From NCBI GenBank assembly GCA_016758965.1, contig JAEPRB010000058.1, positions 1 through 64,000 on the forward strand: a stretch of DNA of 64,000 bases. Direction: 5' to 3'. Shown piece by piece: positions 11,745 through 23,183 of this stretch. The notes beneath the pieces were generated by a model, which was given only the letters and a program-made list of their open reading frames with translations, made no database searches and had not been told where the DNA came from. The position numbers and the translations under genes are program-made. This DNA is from Circinella minor. Taxonomy: Eukaryota > Mucoromycota > Mucoromycetes > Mucorales > Lichtheimiaceae. The stretch's first letter is position 1, and each line of letters opens with the position of its first letter.

Positions 11745-13758
11745 TATACGTATATATATAATACAAAGTTGTTTGTCGATCCTGTTAAGACTGAAAAAGA
11801 AAAAAACTTACTTGAAAATGGTAAAAAAAAGAACTAATATTATTTTCTCTGCATTACTTGAATTATATTTATATGAATGGTAAAGGTATGGAAATAGTCC
11901 GTGCACTTAATACAGTATTATATATAACTGTTTTTTACTATAATAGTATTTTTAATGCATGTAATAAAAAGTTATGCACGTTTTTTATTACTTGCTAAAA
12001 TTAGAAAATTCTTCTATACATTTGCCATTTTTAGTGTTTGATCAGATTATTGTGTTTTATATATCTTTTGTTTCATTTGAATAGGTCTAAAACAAAATTT
12101 TAAATCTGCGGATCATAGACTGAGTTTAAGATTCACTTTGTAAAAAATGCATTTTAATATCTGATTATACAAAAAGTTTTTCTCTTTCTATTAAAAAAAA
12201 CTAAAAACTATTTACATAAAGTTACATTACTTTTGTTAAACAATGAAACTAACATGGAATCTTTCCATATTCAATATGTTTATACATAGAAAACGAAACA
12301 GAAATAGATTATTATTTTAATCATCTATATTAAAAAAAAAAAAAGAGGATCCAAAAAAACCGGGTGATCTTTTTTTTTTACTGGTGTAACGTTTAAATGT
12401 AATTAAACTTTTCTTTATTAATGGATATTAATATCCACATGTCAATAAATGGTTATACAAGCGATCTCTTGTTAGAATTTAACAACATAAAAAATATATA
12501 CTTGATTTGGTAAGGATTAATTTGGAAGTTGTTGTTTGTGTAAACATATATAATGATAAACAGGTCTATTAATCAGTGTGACATTAAAATTGCTTTTCTT
12601 GTGAAATAGTTCTTTCTAGGTACTCATTGGCTAAGCCTTTTTTCTCCATCATGCCGGGAGGATATATTTTCATTTTGGTGTTGGGGGGGAGGGTTACCTT
12701 TAATTGACAGTGATTATTGTAATTGGCAAGAGGTGAGAATTATGATTGATGATGGTATGATTTCAAAAGTGGGCAGAATTATAAATTCTTGTATTGCCCC
12801 TTAATTTAAAGTCAGTGGATAAAGGGTGTCACTAAAAAAGTACACTTTTTTCTACATGAAAAAGTGCACTTTTTTTTACTTCGTTTCTGAAACACACGAA
12901 ATACTCGAATCTTAAACTATCACTATATAATTACAATAATGTCAAAATACATTACTTTTTTTCCAAAAAAAGTTTGAAACAGAGCCTCATGAGACAATTG
13001 GTATAAGCGTCATTTAGCAATTTATAAATATAATGTGTGATTGTATGTTTGCTATAAAAATGACCAGTGTGTTTTTAGCATAGTTTTATTTGCTGTCTTT
13101 TTCTTATATAACTAATAAAGCATATAGTACTACTTTTCAGTATATTAATAATAATCAATATTTTTTTTGTATTAATTATTTTAGTTGACCACAACAAATA
13201 TTATGATTTAAAAAAAAATTGCTTTGACATATTGTATAGAAAAGTGCATCTGGTATACTATCAAGCTCTCAAACCCAATGTACACCTTTTCTATGGCTGC
13301 TATTGCGGGATTTGAAAAAGTACACCTTTTTGATTGTACACCTTTTTTCGTGTTTCCCGTGGATAAGACACATTATCTTTTTTTTTCTTTTCCTTTTATT
13401 TTTTCCACACACACACACACACACATTCTATACTTTTTCTTCTTTTTTATAAAATGAAAGGATAACTTTATGAAAAAAAGTACAAGACCTTTTTTTTTTA
13501 TCATATACGCAAATCTCTTATCAATGAACTTAAACTTGAACCCAAGTGAAGTGGTCAAGTTAAAATAAATGTAATATAAGGATTTTCGCTTGTTCGACGC
13601 GTGCTTCTTTTTCTTTGATGACGATTTTGTACTAGCTTCAAATGGATCATCGCGTTTCTTTTTCAGTAACTGAGAAAAGGGTAGAGCGGTTTGACAACGC
13701 TTACAATTGTCCAAGTCTTTTCATCATCCTTGTATGACCAGTCACGTGTCCTTTCCAG
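11745..13758. other. AT-rich intergenic region with palindromic GTGCAC/GTACAC motifs
   Basis: No supported gene. At 12824-12880 two short palindromes (AAAAAAGTACACTTTTTT and AAAAAGTGCACTTTTT) sit side by side, and AAAGGTGTACA-like motifs recur inverted at 13275-13350. A (CA)n run lies at 13405-13424. Frames at 13224-13457 and on the minus strand at 13373-13714 are low-complexity. Confidence 0.4.
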
Positions 13759-14935
13759 ATGCTGTCTTTCAGTGTCGATGGTAAGTTATAGCTTTTCCTA
13801 TGGATAAAAATAAAATAAACATAGAAAAATGTGTCCAAATTAATTTATATTATAAATTTGTGCTTTTATGTTCAATTCTAAAAGACTAGCATGGAATACT
13901 TTGTTTTAACTATATGTTCTTATCCGTATATGTGATATGATTATAAACAACAAATATATGGCATAATTTATCATTATATTATAGAAAAAATTCCAAGATC
14001 CATTTGTTGGAGGCTCTACGGTTCCGCAAAAAAGAAAAAAAAATCTAGAAATCTCAGGGTTGCAAAACCCGAGGTAAAATATTTCTTCTCAACAAGTGTG
14101 ATAGCCGCCACCACGGCTCCCACCCCTCATAATATCCCAGCAACACCCGTTCAAATGATTTTTCAAGGCCCAGTGGGTCAAGCGTATGGCCCCAATGGTA
14201 AAAATGTGATAAAAACATATAGCAACAGGTAGCTTATATAATGTTTCAGTAGTATATACAAATTATTAACTTGTTTAGACATGCACTCAACAATTAACAT
14301 TTTTTATCTATTATATAGTATGAAAAAAAGACCAAGTGGCAGTAGTAGTAGTAGTAGTAGTAATAAAGGCAAGACGAGCAACAACAGGTTTGTTATCTTA
14401 GTAATAATAGTAACTGTCTTGTTTTTGTTTGGTATCTTGTTCTAATACAAGTTTGTGTTGTTTATTAGTTGAATACCAGCTTTACTACAGATAATAATAA
14501 TGATCAGGAAGAAAATATCAGGGGTGGTAGTAAGGTTAGTAATTCAAGATTTATTGTGGGGTCTTTTTTTTTTCATTGCTGCCAGTTTATAAATAAGTTT
14601 GCTGAGATATTCATTGACATCTTCATTGATAAGGTTTTTGATATTTTTGACGACAACGACACTTCTATAACGGTCACCGAACCACAACAACTTGTTACCA
14701 AAATTTTACCTAGCACCGCTCTCCCCTCATCATCTTCACCGTCACCCTCTCTTGCTCGCTCAACACTTTTTAGATGGGCTTTCAAACTTGTGAGTTTTGG
14801 TTTTTTTTTTTTCTCTTTTCTCTTTTTTTTTTTTTTATTACCGAGGGTGGATTATTTAACATTCGTCATTAAACGATCTTTTAGGCCAGCAGTGGAGGTA
14901 TAACCGTTTCTATTTTAGCAACCCCGAGGAGCTAA
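13759..14935 (+). CDS. Unrecognised multi-exon protein (C-terminus uncertain)
   Basis: Exons 13759-13780, 13985-14228, 14319-14387, 14480-14534, 14586-14789 and 14885-14935 have GT-AG borders whose phases all agree, giving about 214 aa from ATG 13759. Exon 2 is open for 81 codons and relatively GC-rich; it includes FQGPVGQAYGPNGKNVIKTY. Exon 3 encodes a Ser run and exon 5 a hydrophobic/acidic segment (FAEIFIDIFIDKVFDIFDD) followed by Thr/Pro/Ser-rich sequence. I do not recognise a family. The last exon is the weakest call: open coding-like sequence continues at 14970-15147 and could belong to a longer product. The phase agreement across five introns argues for a real or recently real gene. 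Confidence 0.45.
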
Positions 14936-15148
14936 AAAAAAAATAAAGTAAAAGATGGGGAATTTTTTTTACATCCTCTGAGTGCGGGTATGCAATTTAC
15001 GTACAAACGATGGTCCAACCCATCCATTTTGCCACCCCATTTACAACCACTGCTGGAGATATATTGTGGGTTCCATTTTACAAAAAAATGTATTTTAGCA
15101 CTGCTGCTGGGGTTGCCCTTATAGTACCAAAAACATATATATGTTGAC

Positions 15149-15700
15149 ATGGATATACAACAGCACTTGGTATTATCTGCCTGAGAAACGAGTCGATTGC
15201 GGAACGACTGACAACTCTCCGTGCTCAGTTACTTAAGAATTAGACAGCTTCCACTGTTGATGATACGTATCGATTCACGCCAAGGTAATACTTTTATTTA
15301 TTCAATAATTACAGGATTTTTTCTTTTTGCAATCATTATACTACAACAAGATTTTATATTAAATAGTAAGGCTCTCTCTCTTATTGTCGATGTTGATAAT
15401 AATAAACCGAGTAAAAAACTATTGGGTTGCCTGAGAAATGATCAAATTCAATCAATAAGCAATCATTGTAATAAAGAAAAAGAAAAATTACCATTACATA
15501 TATTGCCTCTGTTCAAAGAAGCGAATGAAGTACGTGTATTATTTTGGAGAGAGACAGAGAGATTGAGCGAACAATATGAATGATGTTTGGGGTCAATATA
15601 CTAAAACTTGTCATACTTTCTACGTAATTTATAGATATTTTCAATAGATGGTAAGCATGAAGCATTGAAGTGCTTATCTCAAGCTCCAGTGGATCAGTGA
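15149..15700 (+). CDS. Small unrecognised protein, four exons
   Basis: Exons 15149-15169, 15244-15284, 15367-15529 and 15635-15700 join in phase to about 96 aa, beginning MDIQQHLTASTVDDTYRFTP and ending HEALKCLSQAPVDQ. Each border is GT-AG. The long third exon has a charged, non-repetitive sequence (NNKPSKKLLGCLRNDQIQSI), unlike the surrounding AT-rich noise. The ATG choice is uncertain, because the exons could be the 3' part of the gene just upstream. No family recognised. Confidence 0.35.
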
Positions 15701-16129
15701 GTTAAAGAGAAAGATTGCACCACATAGCAAATAATTGATATTATTTCATATGTGTAAGTTAACAAGAATTACATAATATATATACAATAGGCTTTTCTAT
15801 ATTTAATGGATCGATTTATGAATTTTTATATAGATTTCGAAATGTCATAAAATGGAAGGGTGAAGGAGGTGCAATAGAAGTAGATTGGACACACTGTTTG
15901 GTATCTATCTTGGATATTTTGTTGCGGGATATCGGTTTGTCTGTTAGGACCTAAGTTGAACCTAGGCTGGTCTGAAGTTGGATGTAAGTTTATCAATATA
16001 GCGAAAAAGGGAAGGGAAAAAAAACATGAAACTGCTTTAATGATAAGCTGGATTTGTGACTCAAACATTTTTTTTTAATCAAGGGCTGAGAAAAGTCCAG
16101 CGCGGCCACAAAAATAGTACGTCAATATA

Positions 16130-16390
16130 ATGAAACATCATTTGGTAACAAGGAGAAGGCGCCATCTGTTCATGGTCACAAATATGGATGTATTGATGGA
16201 GTCTGATGGATTTGAGTTATCTACCTCAGAATGGAAGTCTTTGAACGCTGATGATTCGTTCATCGACAAGCAACATACGTAATAAAAATTTACGTGTTAA
16301 TGCTTGTGTAATCTTACAAATATTGCGATTACCTTTCGCAGCCAATAATGATGTACCAAATGATGTCGATTTAGGACTCTTGGCAATGGA
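16130..16390 (+). pseudogene. Decayed small coding segment
   Basis: An open frame from ATG 16130 (MKHHLVTRRRRHLFMVTNMD...) runs 49 codons to a GTAATA donor at 16279. After a good acceptor (TTTCGCAG, ending 16341) coding-like sequence follows (NNDVPNDVDLGLLAME, then TGA), but the reading phase is off by one base. It therefore looks like a frameshifted gene remnant or an exon of a gene I cannot assemble. No family recognised. Confidence 0.25.
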
Positions 16391-16471
16391 GTGATGTTAT
16401 AGACGAGTCCTGTCTATAATGAACCTTTTTTTATCCAGGTCAATAAATGATACAGTAGAGAAAGGGCTCCA

Positions 16472-16501
16472 GTCCAGCAGTTTTTTTTTGTACTGCTGGA
16501 C
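16472..16501. repeat. Perfect 10-bp stem hairpin with T loop
   Basis: GTCCAGCAGT at 16472-16481 and ACTGCTGGAC at 16492-16501 are exact reverse complements around a T-rich 10-nt loop. It sits between decayed coding segments. It could be a transposon remnant or a transcript hairpin; function unknown. Confidence 0.5.
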
Positions 16502-16738
16502 CGGCTTGTATAGCTCATGCAAGCATGAGTTCGGGTACTAAAGTCTACTTGTTACCAAGTCATCGGTAATAAACGAAAAGGTAATATCTCTAATAAGGTA
16601 CGTTATCATAATAATAATAATATGGATCTTCTTATTAACACGCCATTTCAATTTAATGGTTTTTAATAAGGTCAGAAGGGGAGTTGATATCCATAAGAAG
16701 AGTAGATAATTATTTTGTTGCAGTGAAAGTTGGGAAAA

Positions 16739-17062
16739 ATGCATCCGCCGACATCTATAGATGATCCCATCGACTTCGCAGATACTTTGAGATTGTTATT
16801 ACATTGGAAGGTTGGTTTCATGTTTCAATGAATGATTGGTGTATTCATAAAAGCTTACATTGACTCATTTTAATGTTACTAAAATATGTAGGAACACCAT
16901 TTAAAGTTACAGAGCAATATAAAACGACCTTTAGCAAGGTTCAAAAGATTGCAACGAGAAAAATCCTATCAAAGGATCAGTACGAGTGAACCAGATATAT
17001 TCTTCACTACCAACTCTCGATTCCAAATGATCTTAAACCAACAAACACATCAAGCTTTTTGA
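16739..17062 (+). CDS. Small unrecognised protein, two exons
   Basis: ATG 16739 opens MHPPTSIDDPIDFADTLRLL; exon 1 (16739-16810) ends before a GTTGGT donor and exon 2 (16892-17062) starts after ATGTAG, in phase 0, giving 80 aa ending with QQTHQAF. A branch-like TTACTAAAAT lies in the 81-nt intron. The product is basic and helix-prone in the middle (LKLQSNIKRPLARFKRLQRE). It may be a complete small gene or the surviving 3' end of a larger one. No family recognised. Confidence 0.35.
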
Positions 17063-17456
17063 CAGCCAAACCAATGTTCTACAACTTATAATCCTAACCC
17101 TTCCCAAATACCCCAGGGACGCGCGACCAATTTTGAACTGGCAACTTAGTAACATGACATGCCCTTCGTCTCATCCTTGGTTCTTATTGTTTCCACTTTT
17201 TGCTAACACAAAACATTTTAATTCCTGTTAATTTTTTTTCCTGATCAACTATATCGATTTCCAATAAAATAAAAAGTATAAACCTACCATTTGAAAAATC
17301 TATTATTATTTTTTACTTTTTTAGAAATTTAAAGTAAATCACGCCCCCCCCCCACGCATCAATTTCGGAGAAATCCCCAGTGAAGTGTAATTTTTATATT
17401 TTTTGTTTTAAACAACTTTTTTTTTTTTTAATCGAACAACATACACAGACACACCA
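17063..17456. other. POP4 upstream region
   Basis: AT-rich DNA with a C9-10 run at 17344-17353 and a T-run just before the POP4 start. Presumed promoter/5'-UTR; no other feature seen. Confidence 0.45.
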
Positions 17457-18462
17457 ATGGAACAAAGTAAGTTGGAATTAAAAATCATTTTTAGATTATA
17501 AAATATACTTACTCTATTTTTAATTTAGGAGAGAATCTTTATTTACCTTTAAGTGGAAAAAAGAAATCTACTGATGATCGAGTATGGAAATTGGTTTTTT
17601 TTTTTTTTTTAAAAAAAATGATTTTTTGGGAGAGTTTAAATAATAATAATAATAATAAAAAAAATAGACGATAACTAAAAGAGTTGTACAAGATTATCTT
17701 CCAACAAGTACAACAACAGATAAAGTGATGAGTGAATTAAAAGTAGTTTATCTTGATGCCAATGAACCTATATTAAAACATGATCCAACTAAAAAAAGAG
17801 GAAAAAGACTTACAGCATCCGAAAAACGTACTATGCATATTTATGATATACCAAAAAAAGGTATCAAATATGAATATTTTGAACCATTAAATAAATTATG
17901 GCAAGGATATATGAAAGAACTTTATGGTCAAGGTCAACAATTACAATTTCCTCAAAAATTATTAAAAGCGGATTATCATGGTGCTATTATAAAAGGTTTT
18001 TAAAAGATAAAACGTGTAATAAGGGGATGAAAAGGGGGAAAGGGGAAAGGGGGAAAGGGGATTCATATTTATATATTCCATTATCCTAAAGAAGGTTTAC
18101 TAAAAAAAATTGGAGGGTTTTTTTTTTTTTTCACCATAGTAACGAAAAGTAGTAATCCTTTATTAGTGGGTTCAGCAGGCATTGTAATTCAAGAAACACA
18201 AAATTTGTTTAAAATTATTACAAAAGAAAATAAAATTAAATGTAAGAATCTTTTGGGGGGAGAGTAAAAGAGAGATTAAATACTATAAATAAGAAGGATA
18301 CTAAATATATATAATCTAGCAATACCTAAAAGCAAGACTGTTTTCCAAGTAAAGTTGGATATATGTGCATGTACATTTACGTTGTATGGACAACAATTAT
18401 TAACTCGAGCTGCTGAACGAGCAGCAAAAAAATTTAAAGCCAAACCAACCATTGATTTATAA
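17457..18462 (+). CDS. POP4: RNase P/MRP protein subunit POP4 (Rpp29)
   Basis: Five exons (17457-17466, 17529-17581, 17668-17995, 18140-18241, 18320-18462) join in phase to 211 aa, close to the ~220 aa of human POP4. The conserved Rpp29/POP4 core is clear: LLKADYHGAI, then NPLLVGSAGIVIQETQNLFK, IITKENKIK, IPKSKTVFQV and the terminal AAERAAKKFKAKPTIDL. POP4 is an Sm-like beta-barrel subunit that binds the RNA of RNase P and RNase MRP, which mature tRNA 5' ends and process pre-rRNA in the nucleus/nucleolus. The first coding exon is only 10 nt (Met-Glu-Gln plus one base), which automated annotation would easily miss. Confidence 0.94.
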
Positions 18463-18985
18463 AAAAAAGAGGGTTTTATAAAAGAAAAATAAGGAGAGAT
18501 TCTAGCCTCTTTTTTCATAAAAAAAAAAACATGATGAGTTCAATGTAATTGTCGGGGAGTAAGTTATTTTGGCATTTATATATATATAAAAAAAAAAAAA
18601 TTAGTTGAAACATATCATTGAAGGAATTTTTGGATGTGATTATTTAACAAAGCGTGCAGTTGGGTTACCTAATTTGTATTAAAGCGGGTTTGATTTCCCG
18701 TTGCACGGATACTTTACTTTTGTAACACAAATATGGATTAAAAGCCTATTCTAAAACTATACACACTCTCATTAATAATAACTTTTTTAATAGTAATAGT
18801 AATTTCTTTTTTTTTTTTTGGTGTTCATGGGTTCCTCTTTTCTCTTTTCTCTTTTCTCTTTTCTTTTTCTTCTATATATCTATCTTATTCTTTAACTTAT
18901 TTTACAAAAAAAAACTCATTCCTTTCCTTTTATTTTTCTTTTTGTTGTTGTTTCTTAAAAAAAAAAAGGTGCCAAGTCAAAAGTC
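18463..18985. other. POP4-RhoGAP intergenic region
   Basis: Contains the POP4 3' flank, a short tRNA-like fold at 18653-18707 (see findings), (TCTTT)n-like pyrimidine repeats at 18836-18865 and poly-A tracts before the next start. No protein gene seen. Confidence 0.45.
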
Positions 18986-21900
18986 ATGGCCACAATGAAT
19001 GAACAACAACCACCTAGTTGCATTGGTTGTAAAAACTTCATCGAAGAAGGTTCCGTAATTGCTTTTGGTGATGCACTTTTTCACTTGGATTGGTAAGTTT
19101 TATTTATTTTTTACTTTTTCGCTCCACATGGTTCCTGCAACATAAAAAGAAAAAGATAATATATACTCAAAGTTTTTTTTTTTTTTTTTGGGCGGCGTGT
19201 GTGTATGTGGGGGATCAATTATGGGGGATCAAAAAAATAATAATATAGTTTTACTTGTGCAAAATGTACACTTCCTGTTGATTGTAATTCAAAATTACTT
19301 TTACTTACGGATGGTAGACCTGTATGTGAAAATTGTTCTTATGTTTGTACAGTATGTAAACATTCTATTCGAGACGAAGCAGTTATGACTGGTAAAATAG
19401 ATAATCATTTGTTTTACATTTATATGTGTGATTGATTGGTAGTTGGGGGAGAGGAAATTGGGGGGGGGGGAAGAAAAGAGTGAAGGGGAAGGAGGGAAAA
19501 GGAAAGATCGGTGATGAAAAAAAAAAAAGAGATGCATTTAGTTTGATTTACTGATGAAACAAATAAACTACTTAGGTGATGAAGCGTATCATGCTAATTG
19601 TTTCAAATGTGTGTTATGTAAAAATAAAATTGACGATCTGGTTTTTACTCAAACAAGCAAAGTAAGATTTAACTTGATATTATTAAAAAAAAAGTGATTA
19701 AAAAAAAAAAAAGGAGGTAATAATTCTCAACTCTAATTTTTTTTTAACTCAAAAGGGAATCTATTGTACTTCTTGTCATGAACAACGTAAAGCAGATAGA
19801 CAACGTCGAAGAGAAGATAGAGAAAAACGTAATAATAAAAGTAAATCACCAACATCACCTAATAAAATGTCTCCACCATTATCAACACCTATGTCAAAAG
19901 CAGCATCTCGAGCAAGTCGATTACTTGATGCTGACTTGGCTTCGGACTATATGAAACTTCAACAAGCATTGGCACGGCCAAACGGCACTAATAATGATAA
20001 TAATCAACCAGAAGTCCGCTCTTCTTCTTCTTCCACTACTTGTCCTACTTCACTTGATTGTCCACCTACACCAACACGTTCACGAAGTAGTTCTGTCGAC
20101 GCATCTTTTAGCGCCGGCAAATCCAATACGATTCGTTCCATGCCATCTTCTAGAAAATCACCTACTACACCACCACGATCATCTTCTTCAAGAGGCAATT
20201 CACCAGCCACATTAACAACGACAAACAGTAATAATAATTCTTATAATAACAGAAAACGTCTTTCATCCATACCCTCTGCCAATAGTTCAACAGATTCACT
20301 TCCACAAATTACCCCAAGTGCTTCTTCCAACAATATATACCTTTTAGACGATGGTAGTATTTCTAAAGGCAATCTCTCTGTAGATAACCATGGACCATTA
20401 CCCAATGTACCATCGCTTAATCTAACATTCTTTGATAATGACTCGAGTGATTTATTAAATTTAACAAAAAGTCTTGGTGCTGGTTTAGCTACTTCAACAT
20501 CGTCTCCATTAATCTCATCAACATCCCATTCCCATTCCCATTCACAACAACAAAAGAAATCAGCTAAACAGGGAACGAAATCTTCAGCAGTATCAAAACT
20601 TACCAAAGCAACAGAACTTTTAACTTCATCCTTACGCCATTCTCCATCTTCTCATAATTTATCCAAAAACAACTCTATACCTTTATCATCATCATCATCA
20701 TCATCAACAACAACATGGACTGATTTTCCACAACCACCTACTAGTATTGTTAAACCCAGTGATAGTTTATTATCTCTTTCATCTTTTGATTCTGATCCTA
20801 TCCCAACAGATCGTGCATCTGTTGAAAAACTAAGAGCTGAGTTAAAGGCTGCTAATAGTAAAATAGTGGAACTCAGTAATAATTTGAATAATATTAAAGC
20901 AAGTATTATTATTTTGTGTGTGTGTGTGTGTGTGTTTGTGTGATACGTGTGTAACAATGTATAGATTTTACATTTATTAATTATTATTATTTTTTTGTAT
21001 GTATATATTTAATAAAATTAGGATGCAAGTAAACAAGCATTAAATGAATTTACTGATGCTAAAGATGATATGTCTAAAGAAGCTGCTATACGTCAACAAC
21101 ATGAATATACAATTATGCATCTTAGACAACATATTACAAATTTAAAACAAGAAAATTCATCTACTATAAAATATGCACCTTTATCAAATGAAGAAATTGA
21201 TCGGGTTGCAAGAGTACGTGTGGAATTAGAAAGGACTTGTAAAGAATTAAAAGGATATCGTGATACATTAGCAGGAGAAATTGCAAATCTTGCTGAAAAA
21301 CATGGGCAAGCTGGACTTGCTGCTGAAAGGTACAAAAAAAAAAAGAAAAAAAAAGAACATGTGAATTATATGAAATATGGAATGGAAGGAGGGGGAGAGG
21401 ATATATATATATATATATACATGATTATTTTCCATTTCAACTGAACTTAAAAATGTAATTATTTTTTTATAGATCTATAGATGAACATCACAAAGCATTA
21501 TTAAGAGAAATCAAATCTCTTTGGTTGGAACGTGATTCATTAAAAGAAGAATCTGAAAAATTAACTCGAGTTCGAGATGAAGTCATTAATGAAATGGTGA
21601 TTCTTAATACACAAAATGCTGAATTGAATAGTATGAATAATGATTTATCACGACGTGTTACTGCACGAGAACGAGAAGCCGCTGCTGTTATGGCAGGTAC
21701 ATCCTTTTTAAATCCAACTTCATCTACATCCACCGAATTACCATCCCCTTCCATGCAACGTAAATCATCAGAAACAAGTATGGATATTCCATCTGTTGCA
21801 TCAAGAGATAGTTTTAATGGTACACAAGCACCTAAATTATTTAAAATGAAAAAAAGTCCATTCAATCGTTTTGGAGGTGGGAATATGAAATCAAGTAAAA

Positions 21901-23144
21901 CCGATCCAGCTTTATCCACATCAGCAGAAAGTAATAATGGACCTTATAATCTTTCTAATGCAAGTATAAGTAGTCAAAGTTTATTTGATTATTCTCGACG
22001 TGAAGTACGACAAGGTTCAAAACAATCACAGTCAAGTGTTCAAGGAGCTCATTCATTTCAACCTACACCCTTTTTACGACCCGTAAAATGTAGTGTTTGT
22101 TATGAAAAAATGTGGGGTCTTTCTGAATATCGTTGTCAAGGATGTGGTATGGCTTCTCATGGTAAATGTTTAAGTCATGTACCTTCCATGTGTTTTGCAT
22201 CTACAGCAAGTTCATTAGAATTGGCAAGTCCAATGGATATGGATTCACCTAAAGCTTGTATGTAACTTTTTTTTTAAATTTCAATTTTTAGGGAGGGAGG
22301 GGGGAGAGGTCATTATAGAAAATAACAGGGAAAATTCATTCAATTTAATTAATTTTATTATTATTATTATTTAGTGAGTATGTTTGGTACAGATTTGATT
22401 ACTCAATCACAACAAGAAGGTAGAGATGTTCCATTAATTGTGGAAAGATGTATTGAAGCAGTAGAAAATCGAGCTATGGATTATGAAGGAGTTTATCGTA
22501 AATCAGGAGGTGCTGCTCAAATGCGAAGTATTCAAGTCGCTTTTGATCAAGGCAATTATATTGATTTAAATGATGAAGATGAAATCAATGATATTTGTGC
22601 AGTAACCAGTGTTTTAAAACATTACTTTCGACAACTTCCTAATCCATTATTAACATATGAACAATATATGAATTTCCTTAATACTGTTTGTAAGTATTAT
22701 TTTATATTACAATTAATCACATTGAAGAAAGAAAGAAAAGTAGGTTTCTAATTCTTAATAATATATATAGCTTTACCACTTGGACCTGAAAAAACAGATA
22801 AATATATTGAATTACTATCTCAATTACCAAAAGCTAACTATGATACCCTTAAAATGTTAATGGAACATCTTCAACGGTACGTTTTTCTATTTCTTCCCTT
22901 TCCAACATGATCACCCTTCCTTTCTTACTCATTTATAATTTTTTTTTTTTTTTAAAAAAAAATAGTGTAAGTCAGCATAGTAAACAAAATTTAATGACTA
23001 TCAAAAACTTATCTTTGGTATTTGCTCCAACATTAATGCGTGATCGTGATTCAACAAGAGATTTTACGGATATGAGTTATACAAATGCTACAATGGAATA
23101 TTTAATTACATATGCACATGAAATATTCATTGATGAAGGACAAT

Positions 23145-23146
<2 letters not shown>
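18986..23146 (+). CDS. LIM-LIM-C1-RhoGAP protein (Rga-like)
   Basis: Nine exons (18986-19092, 19249-19391, 19576-19661, 19756-20898, 21022-21329, 21473-22257, 22375-22689, 22771-22876, 22966-23146) join in phase to 1057 aa. Two LIM zinc fingers lie at ~12-120 (CIGC, HLDCFTCAKC, CTVC, HANCFKCVLC, CTSC). A Ser/Thr/Asn-rich linker follows, then coiled coil at ~480-640, and a C1-type finger at ~789-835 (CSVCYEKMWG ... CQGCGMASHGKC). A RhoGAP domain spans ~860-1055, with arginine finger in YEGVYRKSGG (Arg ~899) and the LKHYFRQLPNPLLTYEQY and NLSLVFAPTLM motifs. Such proteins switch off Rho/Cdc42-type GTPases in polarity and wall growth. Intron 4 appears to use a GC donor (GCAAGT). Confidence 0.93.
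20899..21021 (+). other. Probable GC-AG intron in RhoGAP gene
   Basis: The coding frame before this intron ends at ...NNIK in phase 0 and the next exon (GATGCAAGT, read DASKQALNEF) starts in phase 0 after ATTAG. The only phase-0 donor at the junction is AAA|GCAAGT, the standard form of rare GC-AG introns. The alternative GTATTA donor three bases later needs a different acceptor inside the coding sequence (21036-21037). A (GT)n tract lies inside the intron. Confidence 0.6.

Positions 23147-23183
<37 letters not shown>

Noticed and set aside
13373..13714. Minus-strand frame with CKRCQTALPFSQLL
   Set aside because: It looks like a zinc-finger start but has only one CxxC, no partner pair, and runs into poly-K and CA-repeat sequence.
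19994..20606. Open frames on both strands inside the RhoGAP linker
   Set aside because: They are shadows of a Ser/Thr/Asn-rich coding exon; triplet repeats keep other frames open.
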